A stretch of DNA of 64,000 nt from Pseudomonas sp. LFM046 (GCF_000949385.2 NZ_JYKO02000001.1:1388620-1452619), one strand, 5' to 3'. Counted from the first letter of the stretch, positions 45,126-55,365 are shown. The notes: generated by a model not told the origin, from the sequence alone. Program-made: numbers and translations.

Positions 45126-45694
45126 CGGGTATCAGCGGTCCGGTTGGTCAGGCGGCGCCAGAGCGCCAGTAGCGTACCGATCAGGATAAAGGCTCCGGGC
45201 GCCAGGGCGAACAGGGGAATCCCGTCGGTGCCGAACTGGAGAGGCCAGCCGAGGGCGGCCGGCCCCAGCAGCCAGTCGAAGTGGGCGAAGAGGCTGGCAT
45301 GGCCCAAAGCCTCACGCGAGGCGCCCAGCAGCAGGGCGAGCAGGGCGAAGAACAGGCCCGCGCGCAGACCTTCGAGGGCATCCGCTCGCTCCCGCAGTGC
45401 CAGTTGCAGGCAGGGCAGCACCAGCAGGTAGGGGAAGGGCCCCAGGGCGCGGTGCAGCTCGTAGGCCCCGGCCTGCAACAACAGGCTGGCCAGGCTTACC
45501 AGCAGAGCGGACAGCAGCAGGGCACTCAGCCAATAGGCGGTGTCTGTCAGGTGGCGGTCGAGGAGCGGCAGGGCCAGGCCGAACAGCGTGAGCAGGGGGA
45601 GGCCGATCAGGGCGAGCCCCGCCCCCTTCACCAGCAGGTCGGTGGCGCCCACCAGCAGGGCCAGACCCATCAGGCCGATGTAGCCGGGATTCAT
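45122..45694 (-). CDS. rnfE: Rnf/Rsx electron transport complex subunit E
   Basis: This 190-residue protein has six membrane helices and is homologous to RnfA/NqrE-D. It is shorter and more diverged than E. coli RsxE (231 residues). The start at 45694 overlaps the rnfG stop by ATGA. RnfE pairs with RnfA in the ion-conducting core. Conserved cysteines ligating an iron site in RnfA/RnfE of other species are not visible here, as far as I can judge. Confidence 0.75.
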   Translation of the reverse strand: MNPGYIGLMGLALLVGATDLLVKGAGLALIGLPLLTLFGLALPLLDRHLTDTAYWLSALLLSALLVSLASLLLQAGAYELHRALGPFPYLLVLPCLQLALRERADALEGLRAGLFFALLALLLGASREALGHASLFAHFDWLLGPAALGWPLQFGTDGIPLFALAPGAFILIGTLLALWRRLTNRTADTR

Positions 45695-46296
45695 GGCGCA
45701 GTCTCCAGCAGTAATCGGCGATGGCCGTCGAAGTACTGCAACGCGTGCTGGGTGGCACTGACTACCGCGCGAGAGGTGATGGTGGCGCCGGCGATCTGGT
45801 CGAACTGGCCCTTGTCGGCCTTGACCCGCCATTCCGCCTCGGGATGGTTGGCCAGGGACGCGTCGGTGAACACCTTCAACCAGGGGCTGCGCGTGGATTC
45901 GATGCGGTCGCCGATGCCGGGGGTCTCGCGATGCCCCAGGACCTTGGAGGCCAACAACCGACCATCCGGGCGAATGGCCAGCAGCAGGTGGATCGGCCCC
46001 TCGTAGCCCTTGGCGGAGGCCGGCAGCAGCACCGCTACCGGAGTGCCCGCAAGGGTCGCCAGCCAGGCTTGCGTCGGTGCCGGGTTGCCCAGCAGTTCGC
46101 TGGGGGGCAGCGCGATGGGGCGGGCCAGGGGGTGATTGTCATAGCTGCCGGGGGGTAGCAGGTCCAGCAGGGCGCGTTCATCGGCGGCGAGGCGCCCGGC
46201 CTCGATCCGCTTGGCCAGCAGGTGGTCCGCGCCCGCCAGCAGTGCCAGGCCAAGGCCCGTCAGCAGGGCCAAGATCACCAGGCTGCGACCTTTCAT
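45691..46296 (-). CDS. rnfG: Rnf electron transport complex subunit G
   Basis: This 201-residue protein has an N-terminal membrane anchor (SLVILALLTGLGLALLAG) and a periplasmic FMN-binding domain. The covalent FMN threonine motif is AGATITSRAVV near residues 172-182. It contains GYEGPIHLLLAIRPDGRLLA, typical of RnfG. It overlaps rnfD and rnfE by four bases at either end. Confidence 0.9.
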   Translation of the reverse strand: MKGRSLVILALLTGLGLALLAGADHLLAKRIEAGRLAADERALLDLLPPGSYDNHPLARPIALPPSELLGNPAPTQAWLATLAGTPVAVLLPASAKGYEGPIHLLLAIRPDGRLLASKVLGHRETPGIGDRIESTRSPWLKVFTDASLANHPEAEWRVKADKGQFDQIAGATITSRAVVSATQHALQYFDGHRRLLLETAP

Positions 46297-47300
46297 GACT
46301 GCGCCTCCTGGCTGCGTGCGGCGAGGCGGTCGAGCGTGGGCACCAGCAGGTTCATCAGCAGGATGGCGAAGGCCATGCCGTCGGCATAGCCGCCCCAGGT
46401 GCGGATCACATAGACCAGCAGCCCGGTGCCGATGCCGAACAGCAGGCGGGCGCGGTCACTGCCGGCGCCGGAGACCGGTTCGGTGGCGATGAAGAAGGCC
46501 CCGAGCATGGTTGCGCCGCTGAACAGGTGGAACAGCGGTGAGCCGTTGGAGTCGGAGCCGGAGCCGTTCCAGCACAGCAGGCTGATGACGAAGAGGCTGG
46601 CCAGCAGCCCGACTGGCGCGTGCCAGCGGATCACCTTGCGTTGCAGCAGGAACAGGCCGCCGAGGAGGAACGCCAGGTTGACCCATTCCGCGCCACGCCC
46701 GCCGAAGCTGCCGAAGGCGATGTGTCCGGCGAAGAGTTCGTCGATGGTCAGGCGGTTGTTGTGCTTGAGGCTATCCAGGGCGGTGGCCTGGCTCCAGCCG
46801 TCCACCATGCCGCTCCCCAGGCCCAGCACCTGTTGCAGGGCATCGCCCAGGCCCGGGTGATGGCCCGGTGTGGGCCATTGGTTCAGGTGGGCGGGGAAGG
46901 CCATCAGCACCATCGCGTAGCCGAGCATGGCCGGATTGAAGGGGTTCTGGCCGAAGCCACCAAACAGCGCCTTGCCGAACAGGATGGCGAAAGTGCAGGC
47001 GCAGGCCGTGAGCCACCAGGGCGAGTAGGGCGGCAATGCCAGGCCCAGCAGTGTGGCGGTGACCAGGGCGCTGCCTTCCCCCAGCAGCGGCTGGTTGAAC
47101 AGCGATGCTTCGGGCGCGGCGGGTTGGCGGCGCAGGTGGCGCACCAGCGCCTCGCAGGCGATGACCGTGACGAGGGCGACCAGCAGTTGCAGCACGCTGC
47201 CCCAGCCGTACTGCCAGAACAGCGCCAGCAGGCCCGGCAGGCAGGCCACCAGCACCAGTTGCATGCTGGGGCGTGGGTCGAAGGCCGGGCGGGTCGTCAT
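46293..47300 (-). CDS. rnfD: Rnf electron transport complex subunit D
   Basis: This 335-residue membrane protein has about nine helices and the covalent flavin motif SGATMLGAFFIATEPVSG; the Thr is the FMN attachment site. It also carries FGGFGQNPFNPAMLGYAMVL, typical of RnfD/NqrB. It lies 12 bases after the RnfB-like gene, so no space exists here for rnfC. Confidence 0.92.
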   Translation of the reverse strand: MTTRPAFDPRPSMQLVLVACLPGLLALFWQYGWGSVLQLLVALVTVIACEALVRHLRRQPAAPEASLFNQPLLGEGSALVTATLLGLALPPYSPWWLTACACTFAILFGKALFGGFGQNPFNPAMLGYAMVLMAFPAHLNQWPTPGHHPGLGDALQQVLGLGSGMVDGWSQATALDSLKHNNRLTIDELFAGHIAFGSFGGRGAEWVNLAFLLGGLFLLQRKVIRWHAPVGLLASLFVISLLCWNGSGSDSNGSPLFHLFSGATMLGAFFIATEPVSGAGSDRARLLFGIGTGLLVYVIRTWGGYADGMAFAILLMNLLVPTLDRLAARSQEAQS

Positions 47301-47312
47301 GGCCGCTGAAGG

Positions 47313-48689
47313 TCAGGCGTGTTCAGCGAGGGCCCGCTCGGCCGTGGCCAGCCGCTCACGGGCCTGGGCCAAGGCGGCGGGGTCGGCGTCGGCCTGGCGC
47401 TCCAGCTTGCTGACTTCGGCGCGGGCGTAGGCCAGTTCGGTCTTCAGGGCGCGAGTGGCCGGGTCCACTGGTCGCTTTTCGATGCGCTGCAGGTTCGGCG
47501 GCTCCTTGCCGCTGGCGTCTTCGGCAGCGTGCAGGGCTTGTTCGGCGTCGGCCAGGGCCTGACGCAGGGGCGCCAGCTCGGCTTCATCGGCGCCTCGCTG
47601 CTCGGCGCTCTTCAGTTCCGCGCGGCGGCTGGCGAGGGCGATCTTGGCCTGCTTGAGGCGGGCCATGCCTTCGCTGGCGGAAGGGGCGCCTTGGGCGGCG
47701 TCCAGGCGCTGTTGGGCCTGTTCCACGGCCGCGCGCAGTTCTGCCAGTTGGGCTTGTTGCTCAGCCGTGGGCGCATCACCAAAGGCCTTTTCGGCCTTGC
47801 TCAACTGCGCACGGCTCATGGCCGCGGCGATCTTGGCCTGCTTGAGGGCGGCCTCATCCACGACCACAGGGCCTTCTGCTGGAACGTCCATTGCGGCTTT
47901 GAAAGCGGCCTGGGCCTTGTCGTTCGCGACGTGCAGTTCGGCAACCTGGGCCTTCAGGTCGGACGTGCCGTAGGTGTCGAACTGGGCTTCGGCCTTCTTC
48001 AGGGCCACCTGAGCCATGGCCGCTTCGATCTTCAGGCGCTTCTGCTGCTCGCTCAGGCTCGGGGTGGCGGCTTTCTGCGCTTTCACCCGTTCAATGGCGG
48101 CCTGCACCGCATCCGCCGGGGCGGCGGTGCTCTGCTGGGCCTGGGCGGCGCGGGCCGCGCGGGCCGCGCGGGCTTCCCGTTCGGCCTGGCGGCGGGCTTC
48201 GTCTCGAGCCAGCCGGGCATTACGGAATTCGAAGCGGGTACGAAACTGGTCGGCACGCTGGCGCTGGGCCGTGGCGGCAGGTTCGGCCAGGGGCAGGATA
48301 TCGATGCAGTCCACCGGACAGGGCACCACGCACAGTTCGCAACCGGTGCACTCGTCGGTGATGACGGTGTGCATCTGCTTGGCTGCGCCGACGATCGCAT
48401 CCACCGGGCAGGCCTGGATGCACTTGGTGCAGCCGATGCACTCGGCCTCGCGGATGAAGGCGATCTGCGGCGGCACCGGGCCGTTGGGCGCGTCCAGGGG
48501 CAGGATCGGGACGTGCAGCAGCTCGGCGATGGCCTGGATGGTGGGGGCGCCGCCAGGCGGGCACTTGTTGATGGCTTCGCCCTGGGCGATGCCTTCGGCG
48601 TAGGGCTTGCAGCCGGGGTGGCCGCACTTGCCGCACTGGGTCTGGGGGAGCAGGGCGTCGATGCTCCGGATCAGGCTGGCCGGGTTCAT
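47313..48689 (-). CDS. rnfB: RnfB-like ferredoxin subunit with RnfC-like C-terminal repeats
   Basis: This 458-residue protein begins with an RnfB cluster motif C19-C22-C27-C43 ([20 protein letters not shown]). Two [4Fe-4S] ferredoxin motifs follow at C84-C94 and C114-C124. It lacks RnfB's usual N-terminal transmembrane helix. Residues from about 145 to 458 match the RnfC type of tail ([17 protein letters not shown]) and contain four Ala/Lys-rich helical repeats of about 45-50 residues. The NADH/FMN-binding core of RnfC is absent from this locus. The protein may be a natural fusion or a product of an rnfB-rnfC deletion. Start overlaps rnfA's stop. Confidence 0.85.
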   Translation of the reverse strand: MNPASLIRSIDALLPQTQCGKCGHPGCKPYAEGIAQGEAINKCPPGGAPTIQAIAELLHVPILPLDAPNGPVPPQIAFIREAECIGCTKCIQACPVDAIVGAAKQMHTVITDECTGCELCVVPCPVDCIDILPLAEPAATAQRQRADQFRTRFEFRNARLARDEARRQAEREARAARAARAAQAQQSTAAPADAVQAAIERVKAQKAATPSLSEQQKRLKIEAAMAQVALKKAEAQFDTYGTSDLKAQVAELHVANDKAQAAFKAAMDVPAEGPVVVDEAALKQAKIAAAMSRAQLSKAEKAFGDAPTAEQQAQLAELRAAVEQAQQRLDAAQGAPSASEGMARLKQAKIALASRRAELKSAEQRGADEAELAPLRQALADAEQALHAAEDASGKEPPNLQRIEKRPVDPATRALKTELAYARAEVSKLERQADADPAALAQARERLATAERALAEHA

Positions 48690-49240
48690 GGCGTCCCCAT
48701 TCCGTTGAAGCCGAGGAAAGCCAGGCCCATCAGGCCGGCGCAGATCAGCAGCATGGGCGTGCCGCGAAAGGGCGCCGGCACCCGGCTGTCGTCCACTTGC
48801 TGGAGCAGGTCATCGAACAGGGTCAGCACCAGCCAGAAGCCCAGTCCGCCACCGATGCCGAGGCCCAGCGCAGTGCCAAAGCCACCGGCACTGCCGACCA
48901 GCATGGCGCCCAGGGCCGCGCCATTGGCCAGCAGCAGGGGCCAGAGGCCTTCCTGGCTCAGGTTCGGCCGCACGCGGGCGAGCAGCACGAGGCAGCCCCA
49001 GGCAAGCGAAACCAGCAGTGGCAGGAAGATGAACAGGCGCAACGAGTCGAGGCCCAGCGGAGCGAGTACGAGCTGGTCGAGCAGCCAGGCTACGGGCGTG
49101 GCCAGGGCGATGAGGGCGCCACCGGCCAGGGCGAGTGCCTGGCCGCGCGGCTGGCGCAAGCTGTCGGCGCCCAGGGGCAGGCCGAGAATCAGGTTGTTGA
49201 CCAAGGCTGCGCCGAGCAGGGCGAAGAGAAAGTCGGTCAT
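48686..49240 (-). CDS. rnfA: Rnf electron transport complex subunit A
   Basis: This 184-residue protein has six membrane helices and matches RnfA in [20 protein letters not shown] and the C-terminal [20 protein letters not shown]. RnfA's cysteine near helix 1 (LGLCP in E. coli) reads LPLGAD here, so that Cys ligand is lost. It is the first gene of the rnf operon, with an ATGA overlap to the RnfB-like gene. A promoter presumably lies in 49241-49365. Confidence 0.88.
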   Translation of the reverse strand: MTDFLFALLGAALVNNLILGLPLGADSLRQPRGQALALAGGALIALATPVAWLLDQLVLAPLGLDSLRLFIFLPLLVSLAWGCLVLLARVRPNLSQEGLWPLLLANGAALGAMLVGSAGGFGTALGLGIGGGLGFWLVLTLFDDLLQQVDDSRVPAPFRGTPMLLICAGLMGLAFLGFNGMGTP

Positions 49241-49365
49241 AGGGGCGGAACGTCGCCAGGCTGAAAAAAGGGCCGCGTATTATCCGGGATGCAACCGGAG
49301 CGGTACAGAGGCGCAGCCCGGATGGCTGGCGCCCTGCTACAAGGCTAGCTCAGGTCTGGAGTCGT

Positions 49366-49770
49366 TCAGTAGACGATGCAGGCGGCGTTGATCAGTCCGA
49401 TGCAGAAGGCGCAGCCACCCAGCATCAGGCCGTGGGCGAGGTTGCCGGCGACGATCCCTTCCTTGAGTTCAGGTACCAGCCTGGAGATGGCGAGGAACAC
49501 CAGCGACTGCACCAGCATGGCCACCAGCCCCCAGGCCAGCATGTCGCGCAGGCCGACGCTGTTGGCAATGCTGCTGGACAGCGGCAGGGCGAAGCCGATC
49601 AGGCTGCCGATCAGGGCGGCGGCAGCGGCCAGGTTGCCTTCGCGGATCAGGCGGATTTCCGCGTAGGGCGTCAGGCGCAGGTAGAGGTTGGCAAAGACGC
49701 AGAACAGGGCGATGGCCGATGCGAAGTAGGCCAGGAAGTTCGACAGGGCGTGCAGTAGTTCCATGGGCAT
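49366..49770 (-). CDS. DUF350 membrane protein (YjfL-like)
   Basis: This 134-residue protein has four transmembrane helices and duplicated DUF350 halves (ALSNFLAYFASAIALFC and LAWGLVAMLVQSLVFLAI). It corresponds to E. coli YjfL. Start ATG 49770 or 49764, because AGGAG at 49775-49779 fits both. It follows the glutathionylspermidine-synthase-like gene and, with the gene at 50912, mirrors the yjfL-M-C group. Confidence 0.82.
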   Translation of the reverse strand: MPMELLHALSNFLAYFASAIALFCVFANLYLRLTPYAEIRLIREGNLAAAAALIGSLIGFALPLSSSIANSVGLRDMLAWGLVAMLVQSLVFLAISRLVPELKEGIVAGNLAHGLMLGGCAFCIGLINAACIVY

Positions 49771-49799
49771 GTTTCTCCTGGGCTGGTTTGGGCCAGCGT

Positions 49800-50912
49800 T
49801 CAATCGATGAAGTAGTGGGGGACGAAGCGGCTGCTGTCACGGGTAATCGGGCTGGCGTCTTCGCGGATGCCCAGGCCTGCGGCCTGGTCGCCGATGACCC
49901 AGCTGCCGAGCACGGCATGGTTGCCGTCTACCTCGGCCAGTGGCGCAAAGCCTTGGTAGATGAATGGACCCTGGCTCGGGCCGGGGCTTTCCAGACGCCG
50001 GTCGCCGTCGACGATGAGGATGTTTTCCCCTTCCCGCGAGTACAGCGGTTTGCGCACGTAGGCACCGGGCAGGTCGTCCTTGAAGCTGGCGGGCAGCAGG
50101 TTGGGATGGTCCGGGTAGCGCTGCCAGAGCAGCGGCAGCATCGCCTTGCTGGCCATCAGCAATTTCCAGGCGGGTTCCTGGAAGCGGACACCGCTGCTGG
50201 CGATGTGCTGGCCGAACTCATCCTGGAACAGCCATTCCCACGGATAGAGCTTGAAGCAATGGCGAATGGGCTGGTCGTCCAGATCGACGAAGCGGCCGCT
50301 GAACGGGTCGTGGCCGATCGACTCGATGGGCAGGTAACGCACGTCCAGCCCCGCCTGATTGGCCACGTCGAGCATGTACAGCGCGTTGCCGGTGTCTTCC
50401 TCGTGGCCGTCGATGGCAGCGAAGTGCACGGTGCCCTGGCCGATCTGCCGCCAGCGCGCGATCAGCTTTTCGTGCAGGGCGTTGAACTGGTCGGCCTCGG
50501 GACGCTGGTCATTGAGCCAATGCCATTGCACCACGCTGGCTTCCAACAGGCCGGTGGGGGTGTCGGCGTTGTACTCCAGCAGCTTGGGCTGACCCTGGCC
50601 ATTCCAGGAGAAATCGAAGCGCCCGTAGAGGCATGGCTCGCGTCGCTGCCAGGAGTCGCGAATCAGCTCGATGGCCTGGGAGGGCAGGGCGAAGGGCTCG
50701 AAGTGTCCGCCACGGATGACCCAATCGACGGTTTCCAGGTAGCGCTGGTGCAGGTCTTCGGTGGCCGCTTCCAGGGTTTCGATCTGTTCCAGGCTGAACT
50801 GGTAGGCGACCGATTCATCCCAGTAGCGCCCGTCGATGCTGTGGAAGGTGAACCCCACTTCTTCGCAGCGGGACTGCCAGTTATTCCTCGGGGTGAAATG
50901 CACGCGTTGCAT
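49800..50912 (-). CDS. Glutathionylspermidine synthase-family ATP-grasp protein (YjfC/YgiC-like)
   Basis: This 370-residue C-terminal-type GSP synthase domain has ATP-grasp motifs: GRFDFSWNGQGQPKLLEYNADTPT with the catalytic metal-binding acidic residues, and AYVRKPLYSREGENI as the ATP-binding Lys/Arg stretch. E. coli YjfC and YgiC lack the amidase domain, as here; their true substrate is unknown. It starts one base from the stop of the small YjfM/YgiB-like gene, so they are coupled. Confidence 0.87.
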   Translation of the reverse strand: MQRVHFTPRNNWQSRCEEVGFTFHSIDGRYWDESVAYQFSLEQIETLEAATEDLHQRYLETVDWVIRGGHFEPFALPSQAIELIRDSWQRREPCLYGRFDFSWNGQGQPKLLEYNADTPTGLLEASVVQWHWLNDQRPEADQFNALHEKLIARWRQIGQGTVHFAAIDGHEEDTGNALYMLDVANQAGLDVRYLPIESIGHDPFSGRFVDLDDQPIRHCFKLYPWEWLFQDEFGQHIASSGVRFQEPAWKLLMASKAMLPLLWQRYPDHPNLLPASFKDDLPGAYVRKPLYSREGENILIVDGDRRLESPGPSQGPFIYQGFAPLAEVDGNHAVLGSWVIGDQAAGLGIREDASPITRDSSRFVPHYFID

Positions 50913-51238
50913 CAGCCGCCTCCGGAGAAGCGCGCACCGGAAGAACCGAACCCGGAGCGAGCGATCATGGTCCGGGACTGCGCGCGCCAGGTCTCGGCCG
51001 TCTTGGGGCGAGCACCACGTTCATAACTGGGGCCGTAATAACGGTCGCCACCACCAGAGCCACCGGAGCTGCCGCTCGAGCTGGAATCTTCGTTGCAGGC
51101 GCCGGGGGTGTTTCGCCAGTCGGCAAGGCAGTCCTCGCGCGTGGCGTACTGGTCCCGGTAGACCGGGCCATGGTGCAGGAAAGCCATCAGCAGGCCGCCA
51201 GTGAGCACGCTGTTGAACACGACGGAGGATTTCTTCAT
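50912..51238 (-). CDS. Small Gly/Ser-rich exported protein (YgiB/YjfM-like)
   Basis: This 108-residue protein has a short hydrophobic N-terminus (SVVFNSVLTGGLLMAFL), a CLADWRNTPGAC core with two cysteines, a Ser/Gly-rich middle (SSSSGSSGGSGGGDRYYGP) and a C-terminal RSGFGSSGARFSGGG. This layout matches short DUF1190 (YgiB/YjfM) proteins, which accompany YgiC/YjfC. It is probably periplasmic. Its stop overlaps the start of the GSP-synthase gene. Confidence 0.75.
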   Translation of the reverse strand: MKKSSVVFNSVLTGGLLMAFLHHGPVYRDQYATREDCLADWRNTPGACNEDSSSSGSSGGSGGGDRYYGPSYERGARPKTAETWRAQSRTMIARSGFGSSGARFSGGG

Positions 51239-51324
51239 GGCTGCTTGGCCACAAATGGAGAGGGCGCAGAGCGCATAGCGACTTCCTTGTGCTTGGGGAA
51301 TTCGGCCCCGAACGTTGTGGATCT

Positions 51325-51352
51325 GAAAACGCCCGCAAATGCGGGCGTTTTC
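51325..51352 (-). terminator. Terminator of metG region (bidirectional hairpin)
   Basis: GAAAACGCCCGCA/TGCGGGCGTTTTC is a 13-bp perfect stem with a 2-base loop. It lies nine bases before the metG stop on the map, directly downstream of metG in its own direction. Confidence 0.8.
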
Positions 51353-51360
51353 GAGAGGAC

Positions 51361-53397
51361 TTACTTGACGCGCTGACCGGGCTTGGCGCCGCTGTCGGGG
51401 CTCAGCAGGTAGATATCCTCGCCGCCGGGGCCGGCCGCCAGGACCATGCCTTCGGAGACGCCGAACTTCATCTTGCGCGCCGCCAGGTTGGCGACGTAGA
51501 GGGTCAGGCGACCTTCCAGCTCGCTCGGGTTCGGGTAGGCGCTCTTGATGCCGGAGAAGACGTTGCGCTTGGCATCGCCGATGTCCAGGGTCAGGCGCAG
51601 CAGCTTGTCCGCGCCTTCGACGAACTCGGCCTTCTCGATCAGCGCGATGCGCAGGTCGACGGCGGCGAAGGTGTCGAAGGCGATTTCCGCCGCCAGGGGC
51701 TCCTTCACCAGCTCGCCGTTGCCCTGGGGCGCGGGCGCCGCAGCGGCCAGGTCTTCCTTGGAGGCGGCGATCATGGCTTCGATCTTGGCCGGCTCGATGC
51801 GGGTCATCAGCGGATTGAACGCGTTCAGCTGGTGGTCGGCCAGCAGCACCTTGTGGTCGTCCCAGGTCAGCGGGGCGACGTTGAGGAACTGCTCGGCAGC
51901 GGCGGCCAGATGCGGCAGCACGGGCTTGAGGAAGATCACCAGTTGGCGGAACAGGTTCACGCCGGCGGCGCAGACGGCCTGCACCTCGGCCTGCTTGCCT
52001 TCCTGCTTGGCCAGGGCCCAGGGCGCCTTGTCGGCGATCCAGGCGTTGGCGCGGTCGGCGAGCGCCATGATTTCACGCATGGCGCGGGCGAAATCACGGT
52101 TCTCGTAGGCGTCGGTGATGCTCGGCGCGGCAGCGGCAAAGTCCGCGAACAGCTCGGGGGCGGCGTTTTCGGCCACCAGCTTGCCGGCGTTGCCCTTGTG
52201 GATGAAACCGGCGCAGCGGCTGGCGATGTTGACCACCTTGCCCACCAGGTCGGAGTTCACCTTCTGCACGAAGTCGTCCAGGTTCAGGTCGAGGTCGTCG
52301 ACGCTGCGGCTCAGCTTGGAGGCGTAGTAGTAGCGCAGGTATTCCGGCTGCAGGTGATCCAGGTAAGTGCGCGCCTTGATGAAGGTGCCACGGGACTTGG
52401 ACATCTTCTGGCCGTTCACGGTCAGGTAGCCGTGCACGTTCAGCGCGGTGGGCTTGCGGTAGCCGGCGCCTTCGAGCATGGCGGGCCAGAACAGGGCGTG
52501 GAAGTTGACGATGTCCTTGCCGATGAAGTGGTACAGCTCGGCCTTGGAGTCCTTGTTCCAGAAGGCATCGAAGTCCAGCTCGGGACGACGTGCGCAGAGG
52601 TTCTTGAAGCTGGCCATGTAGCCGATGGGAGCGTCCAGCCAGACGTAGAAGTACTTGCCGGGGGCGTCCGGGATTTCAAAGCCGAAGTAAGGGGCGTCAC
52701 GGCTGATGTCCCACTCCTGCAGGCCGGCATCCAGCCATTCGGCGATCTTGTTGGCCACCGAATCCTGCAGGGCGCCGCTGCGGGTCCACTCCTTCAGCAT
52801 GGCGTCGAAGTCCGGCAGCTTGAAGAAGTAGTGCAGGGACTCCTTGAGCACCGGCGTGGCGCCGGAGATGGCGGACTTCGGGTTCTTCAGCTCGGTGGGC
52901 GAGTAGGTTGCGCCGCACACTTCGCAGTTGTCGCCGTACTGGTCCTCGGCCGCGCATTTCGGGCAGGTGCCCTTGATGAAGCGGTCGGCCAGGAACATCT
53001 GCTTGTCCGGGTCGAAGTACTGGGTCACCGGGCGGGTGGCGATATGGCCGGCGTCGCGCAGCTTGGTATAGATGCTGCTGGAGAGGACGCGGTTCTCTTC
53101 CGAGTGGGTCGAATGATAGTTGTCGAAGTCCACCAGGAAGTCGGCGAAGTCGGTGGTGTGCTCGGCGCGGACGTTGTCGATCAACTGCTCGGAGGTGATG
53201 CCCTCCTTTTCGGCGCGTAGCATGATGGCCGAGCCGTGGGCGTCGTCGGCGCAAACGTAGACGGCCTGGTTGCCACGCATCTTCTGGAAGCGCACCCAGA
53301 TGTCGGTCTGGATGTACTCCACCATATGCCCGAGGTGGATGGACCCGTTGGCATAGGGGAGGGCGCTGGTCACGAGGATTTTGCGGGGCTCGGTCAT
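51361..53397 (-). CDS. metG: Methionyl-tRNA synthetase
   Basis: This 678-residue class Ia synthetase has the HIGH motif as HLGH ([10 protein letters not shown]), KMSKS in [12 protein letters not shown], a Zn knuckle with [18 protein letters not shown], and a C-terminal dimerising tRNA-binding EMAP/Trbp111 domain from about residue 575. It charges tRNA-Met. It is divergent from apbC, with 146 bp between them. Confidence 0.97.
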   Translation of the reverse strand: MTEPRKILVTSALPYANGSIHLGHMVEYIQTDIWVRFQKMRGNQAVYVCADDAHGSAIMLRAEKEGITSEQLIDNVRAEHTTDFADFLVDFDNYHSTHSEENRVLSSSIYTKLRDAGHIATRPVTQYFDPDKQMFLADRFIKGTCPKCAAEDQYGDNCEVCGATYSPTELKNPKSAISGATPVLKESLHYFFKLPDFDAMLKEWTRSGALQDSVANKIAEWLDAGLQEWDISRDAPYFGFEIPDAPGKYFYVWLDAPIGYMASFKNLCARRPELDFDAFWNKDSKAELYHFIGKDIVNFHALFWPAMLEGAGYRKPTALNVHGYLTVNGQKMSKSRGTFIKARTYLDHLQPEYLRYYYASKLSRSVDDLDLNLDDFVQKVNSDLVGKVVNIASRCAGFIHKGNAGKLVAENAAPELFADFAAAAPSITDAYENRDFARAMREIMALADRANAWIADKAPWALAKQEGKQAEVQAVCAAGVNLFRQLVIFLKPVLPHLAAAAEQFLNVAPLTWDDHKVLLADHQLNAFNPLMTRIEPAKIEAMIAASKEDLAAAAPAPQGNGELVKEPLAAEIAFDTFAAVDLRIALIEKAEFVEGADKLLRLTLDIGDAKRNVFSGIKSAYPNPSELEGRLTLYVANLAARKMKFGVSEGMVLAAGPGGEDIYLLSPDSGAKPGQRVK

Positions 53398-53543
53398 GGT
53401 GCTCGGCTACCGGATATGAAACGAAAGGGAAGTCGGCAACTATAAAGGCCCGGCGCGATTTTTTCACCCGTGGGCGACCCAGCGGCCGGGCGGTCGGTTA
53501 GGATAGCCGCCTGATTTGCTCGGTTATTCTTTGGAGTCCTGCC

Positions 53544-54638
53544 ATGAGCACCCTCTCCCGCGCCCAGGTCGAAGCCACCCTGCGCCAGTTCACCGATCCC
53601 CACCTCGATCAAGACCCGGTCAGCGCCGGTTGCCTGCGCGAGGTCGATATCCAGGGCGGCAAGGTCCGCGTGCGCCTGGAACTGGGTTATGCCGCCGGGC
53701 TGTTCAAGGCCGGTTGGGCACAGATGCTGAAGATGGCCCTGGAGAACCTGGACGGCGTGGACAGCGCCGAGGTGCAGGTGGATTGCGTGATCGAGGCGCA
53801 CAAGGCCCAGGAACAGGTGCCGGCGCTGACCAGCGTGAAGAACATTGTCGCCGTGGCCTCCGGCAAGGGCGGGGTGGGCAAGTCCACCACCGCCGCCAAC
53901 CTGGCCCTGGCGCTCGCCCGTGAAGGCGCGCGGGTGGGTATCCTCGATGCCGATATCTACGGCCCCAGCCAGGGCATCATGTTCGGTATCCCCGAGGGCA
54001 CCCGGCCGAAGGTGCGCGACCAGAAGTTCTTCGTGCCGATCGAAGCCCATGGCGTGCAGGTGATGTCCATGGCCTTCCTCACCGACGACAACACTCCGGT
54101 GGTCTGGCGCGGCCCGATGGTCTCCGGTGCGCTGATCCAACTGATTACCCAGACCGCTTGGGAGGACCTGGATTACCTGGTGGTGGACATGCCCCCGGGC
54201 ACCGGTGACATCCAGCTGACCCTGGCGCAGAAGGTGCCGGTGGCTGGCGCGGTGATCGTGACTACTCCCCAGGACCTGGCCCTGCTGGACGCCAAGAAAG
54301 GCGTGGAGATGTTCCGCAAGGTGAACATTCCGGTGCTGGGCGTGGTGGAGAACATGGCGGTGCATATCTGCTCCAACTGCGGCCATGCCGAGCACCTGTT
54401 CGGCGAGGGTGGCGGCGAGAAGCTGGCCGCCCAGTACGGCGTGGAGCTGCTGGCGTCACTGCCGCTGTCGATGGCCATTCGCCTGCAGTCCGACGGTGGC
54501 CGGCCCACCACCATTGCCGATCCGGAAAGCCAGATCGCCATGATCTACCAGCAGATGGCCCGCAGCGTGGGGGCGCGCATTGCGCTGTCCGACCAGGCCG
54601 CCATCGCCATGCCGAACATCACTGTCAGCGACGACTGA
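53544..54638 (+). CDS. apbC: Mrp/ApbC iron-sulfur carrier ATPase
   Basis: This 364-residue protein has an N-terminal MIP18/DUF59 domain (about 1-90), a deviant Walker [12 protein letters not shown] at about residues 107-117, and the CxxC cluster ligand [10 protein letters not shown]. ApbC/Mrp carries [4Fe-4S] clusters to apo-proteins. It lies upstream of dcd as in Pseudomonas. The start has TTGGAGTCC as ribosome site. Confidence 0.95.
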   Translation: MSTLSRAQVEATLRQFTDPHLDQDPVSAGCLREVDIQGGKVRVRLELGYAAGLFKAGWAQMLKMALENLDGVDSAEVQVDCVIEAHKAQEQVPALTSVKNIVAVASGKGGVGKSTTAANLALALAREGARVGILDADIYGPSQGIMFGIPEGTRPKVRDQKFFVPIEAHGVQVMSMAFLTDDNTPVVWRGPMVSGALIQLITQTAWEDLDYLVVDMPPGTGDIQLTLAQKVPVAGAVIVTTPQDLALLDAKKGVEMFRKVNIPVLGVVENMAVHICSNCGHAEHLFGEGGGEKLAAQYGVELLASLPLSMAIRLQSDGGRPTTIADPESQIAMIYQQMARSVGARIALSDQAAIAMPNITVSDD

Positions 54639-54729
54639 CGTTCCGGCCATCCGGCGGGGCCTTTGCCGAGGCTTCCGCCGGACTGTAAGATTCGCCGTCA
54701 AATTTTCAGCCCCTGACAGGAACACCGCC

Positions 54730-55296
54730 ATGAGCATCAAATCGGACAAGTGGATTCGCCGCATGGCCCAGGAACACGGCATGATCGAGCCCTTCGTCGA
54801 GCGCCAGGTGCGCCGTTCGGGCGAGAGCCAGGTGATTTCCTTCGGGGTGTCCAGCTACGGCTACGACGTGCGCTGCGCCGACGAGTTCAAGGTGTTCACC
54901 AACATCCACTCGGCCGTGGTGGACCCGAAGAACTTCGACGAGAAGAGCTTCGTGGACATCAAGAGCGACGTCTGCATCATTCCGCCGAACTCCTTCGCCC
55001 TGGCCCGCACCGTGGAATACTTCCGCATCCCCCGCGACGTGCTGACCATCTGCCTGGGCAAGAGCACTTATGCCCGCTGCGGCATCATCGTCAACGTGAC
55101 CCCGCTGGAACCCGAGTGGGAAGGCCACGTGACCCTGGAGTTCTCCAACACCACCAACCTGCCGGCGAAGATCTACGCCAACGAAGGCGTGGCGCAGATG
55201 CTGTTCCTGCAGTCGGACGAGTCCTGCGAAGTGTCCTACAAGGATCGCGGTGGCAAGTACCAGGGCCAGACCGGGGTGACCCTGCCCAAGGCCTGA
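54730..55296 (+). CDS. dcd: dCTP deaminase
   Basis: This 188-residue dUTPase-superfamily enzyme has motif [19 protein letters not shown], the catalytic-region [26 protein letters not shown] split by conserved Arg, and [17 protein letters not shown] with the catalytic Glu. It makes dUTP for dTMP synthesis. The ATG at 54730 ([11 protein letters not shown]) matches the family start. A terminator follows. Confidence 0.96.
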   Translation: MSIKSDKWIRRMAQEHGMIEPFVERQVRRSGESQVISFGVSSYGYDVRCADEFKVFTNIHSAVVDPKNFDEKSFVDIKSDVCIIPPNSFALARTVEYFRIPRDVLTICLGKSTYARCGIIVNVTPLEPEWEGHVTLEFSNTTNLPAKIYANEGVAQMLFLQSDESCEVSYKDRGGKYQGQTGVTLPKA

Positions 55297-55315
55297 GGCC
55301 TTTCTGGCGGCAATG

Positions 55316-55346
55316 AAAAAGCCGGGCGATTGCCCGGCTTTTTTGT
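55316..55346 (+). terminator. Terminator of dcd
   Basis: AAAAAGCCGGGC/GCCCGGCTTTTTT is a perfect stem with loop GATT, followed by a T-run. Confidence 0.93.
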
Positions 55347-55365
55347 GCCTGGTGGAGAGGGCGTC

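Noticed and set aside
51289..53220. 643-codon plus-strand frame opposite metG
   Set aside because: Shadow of metG, which has HIGH and KMSKS motifs.
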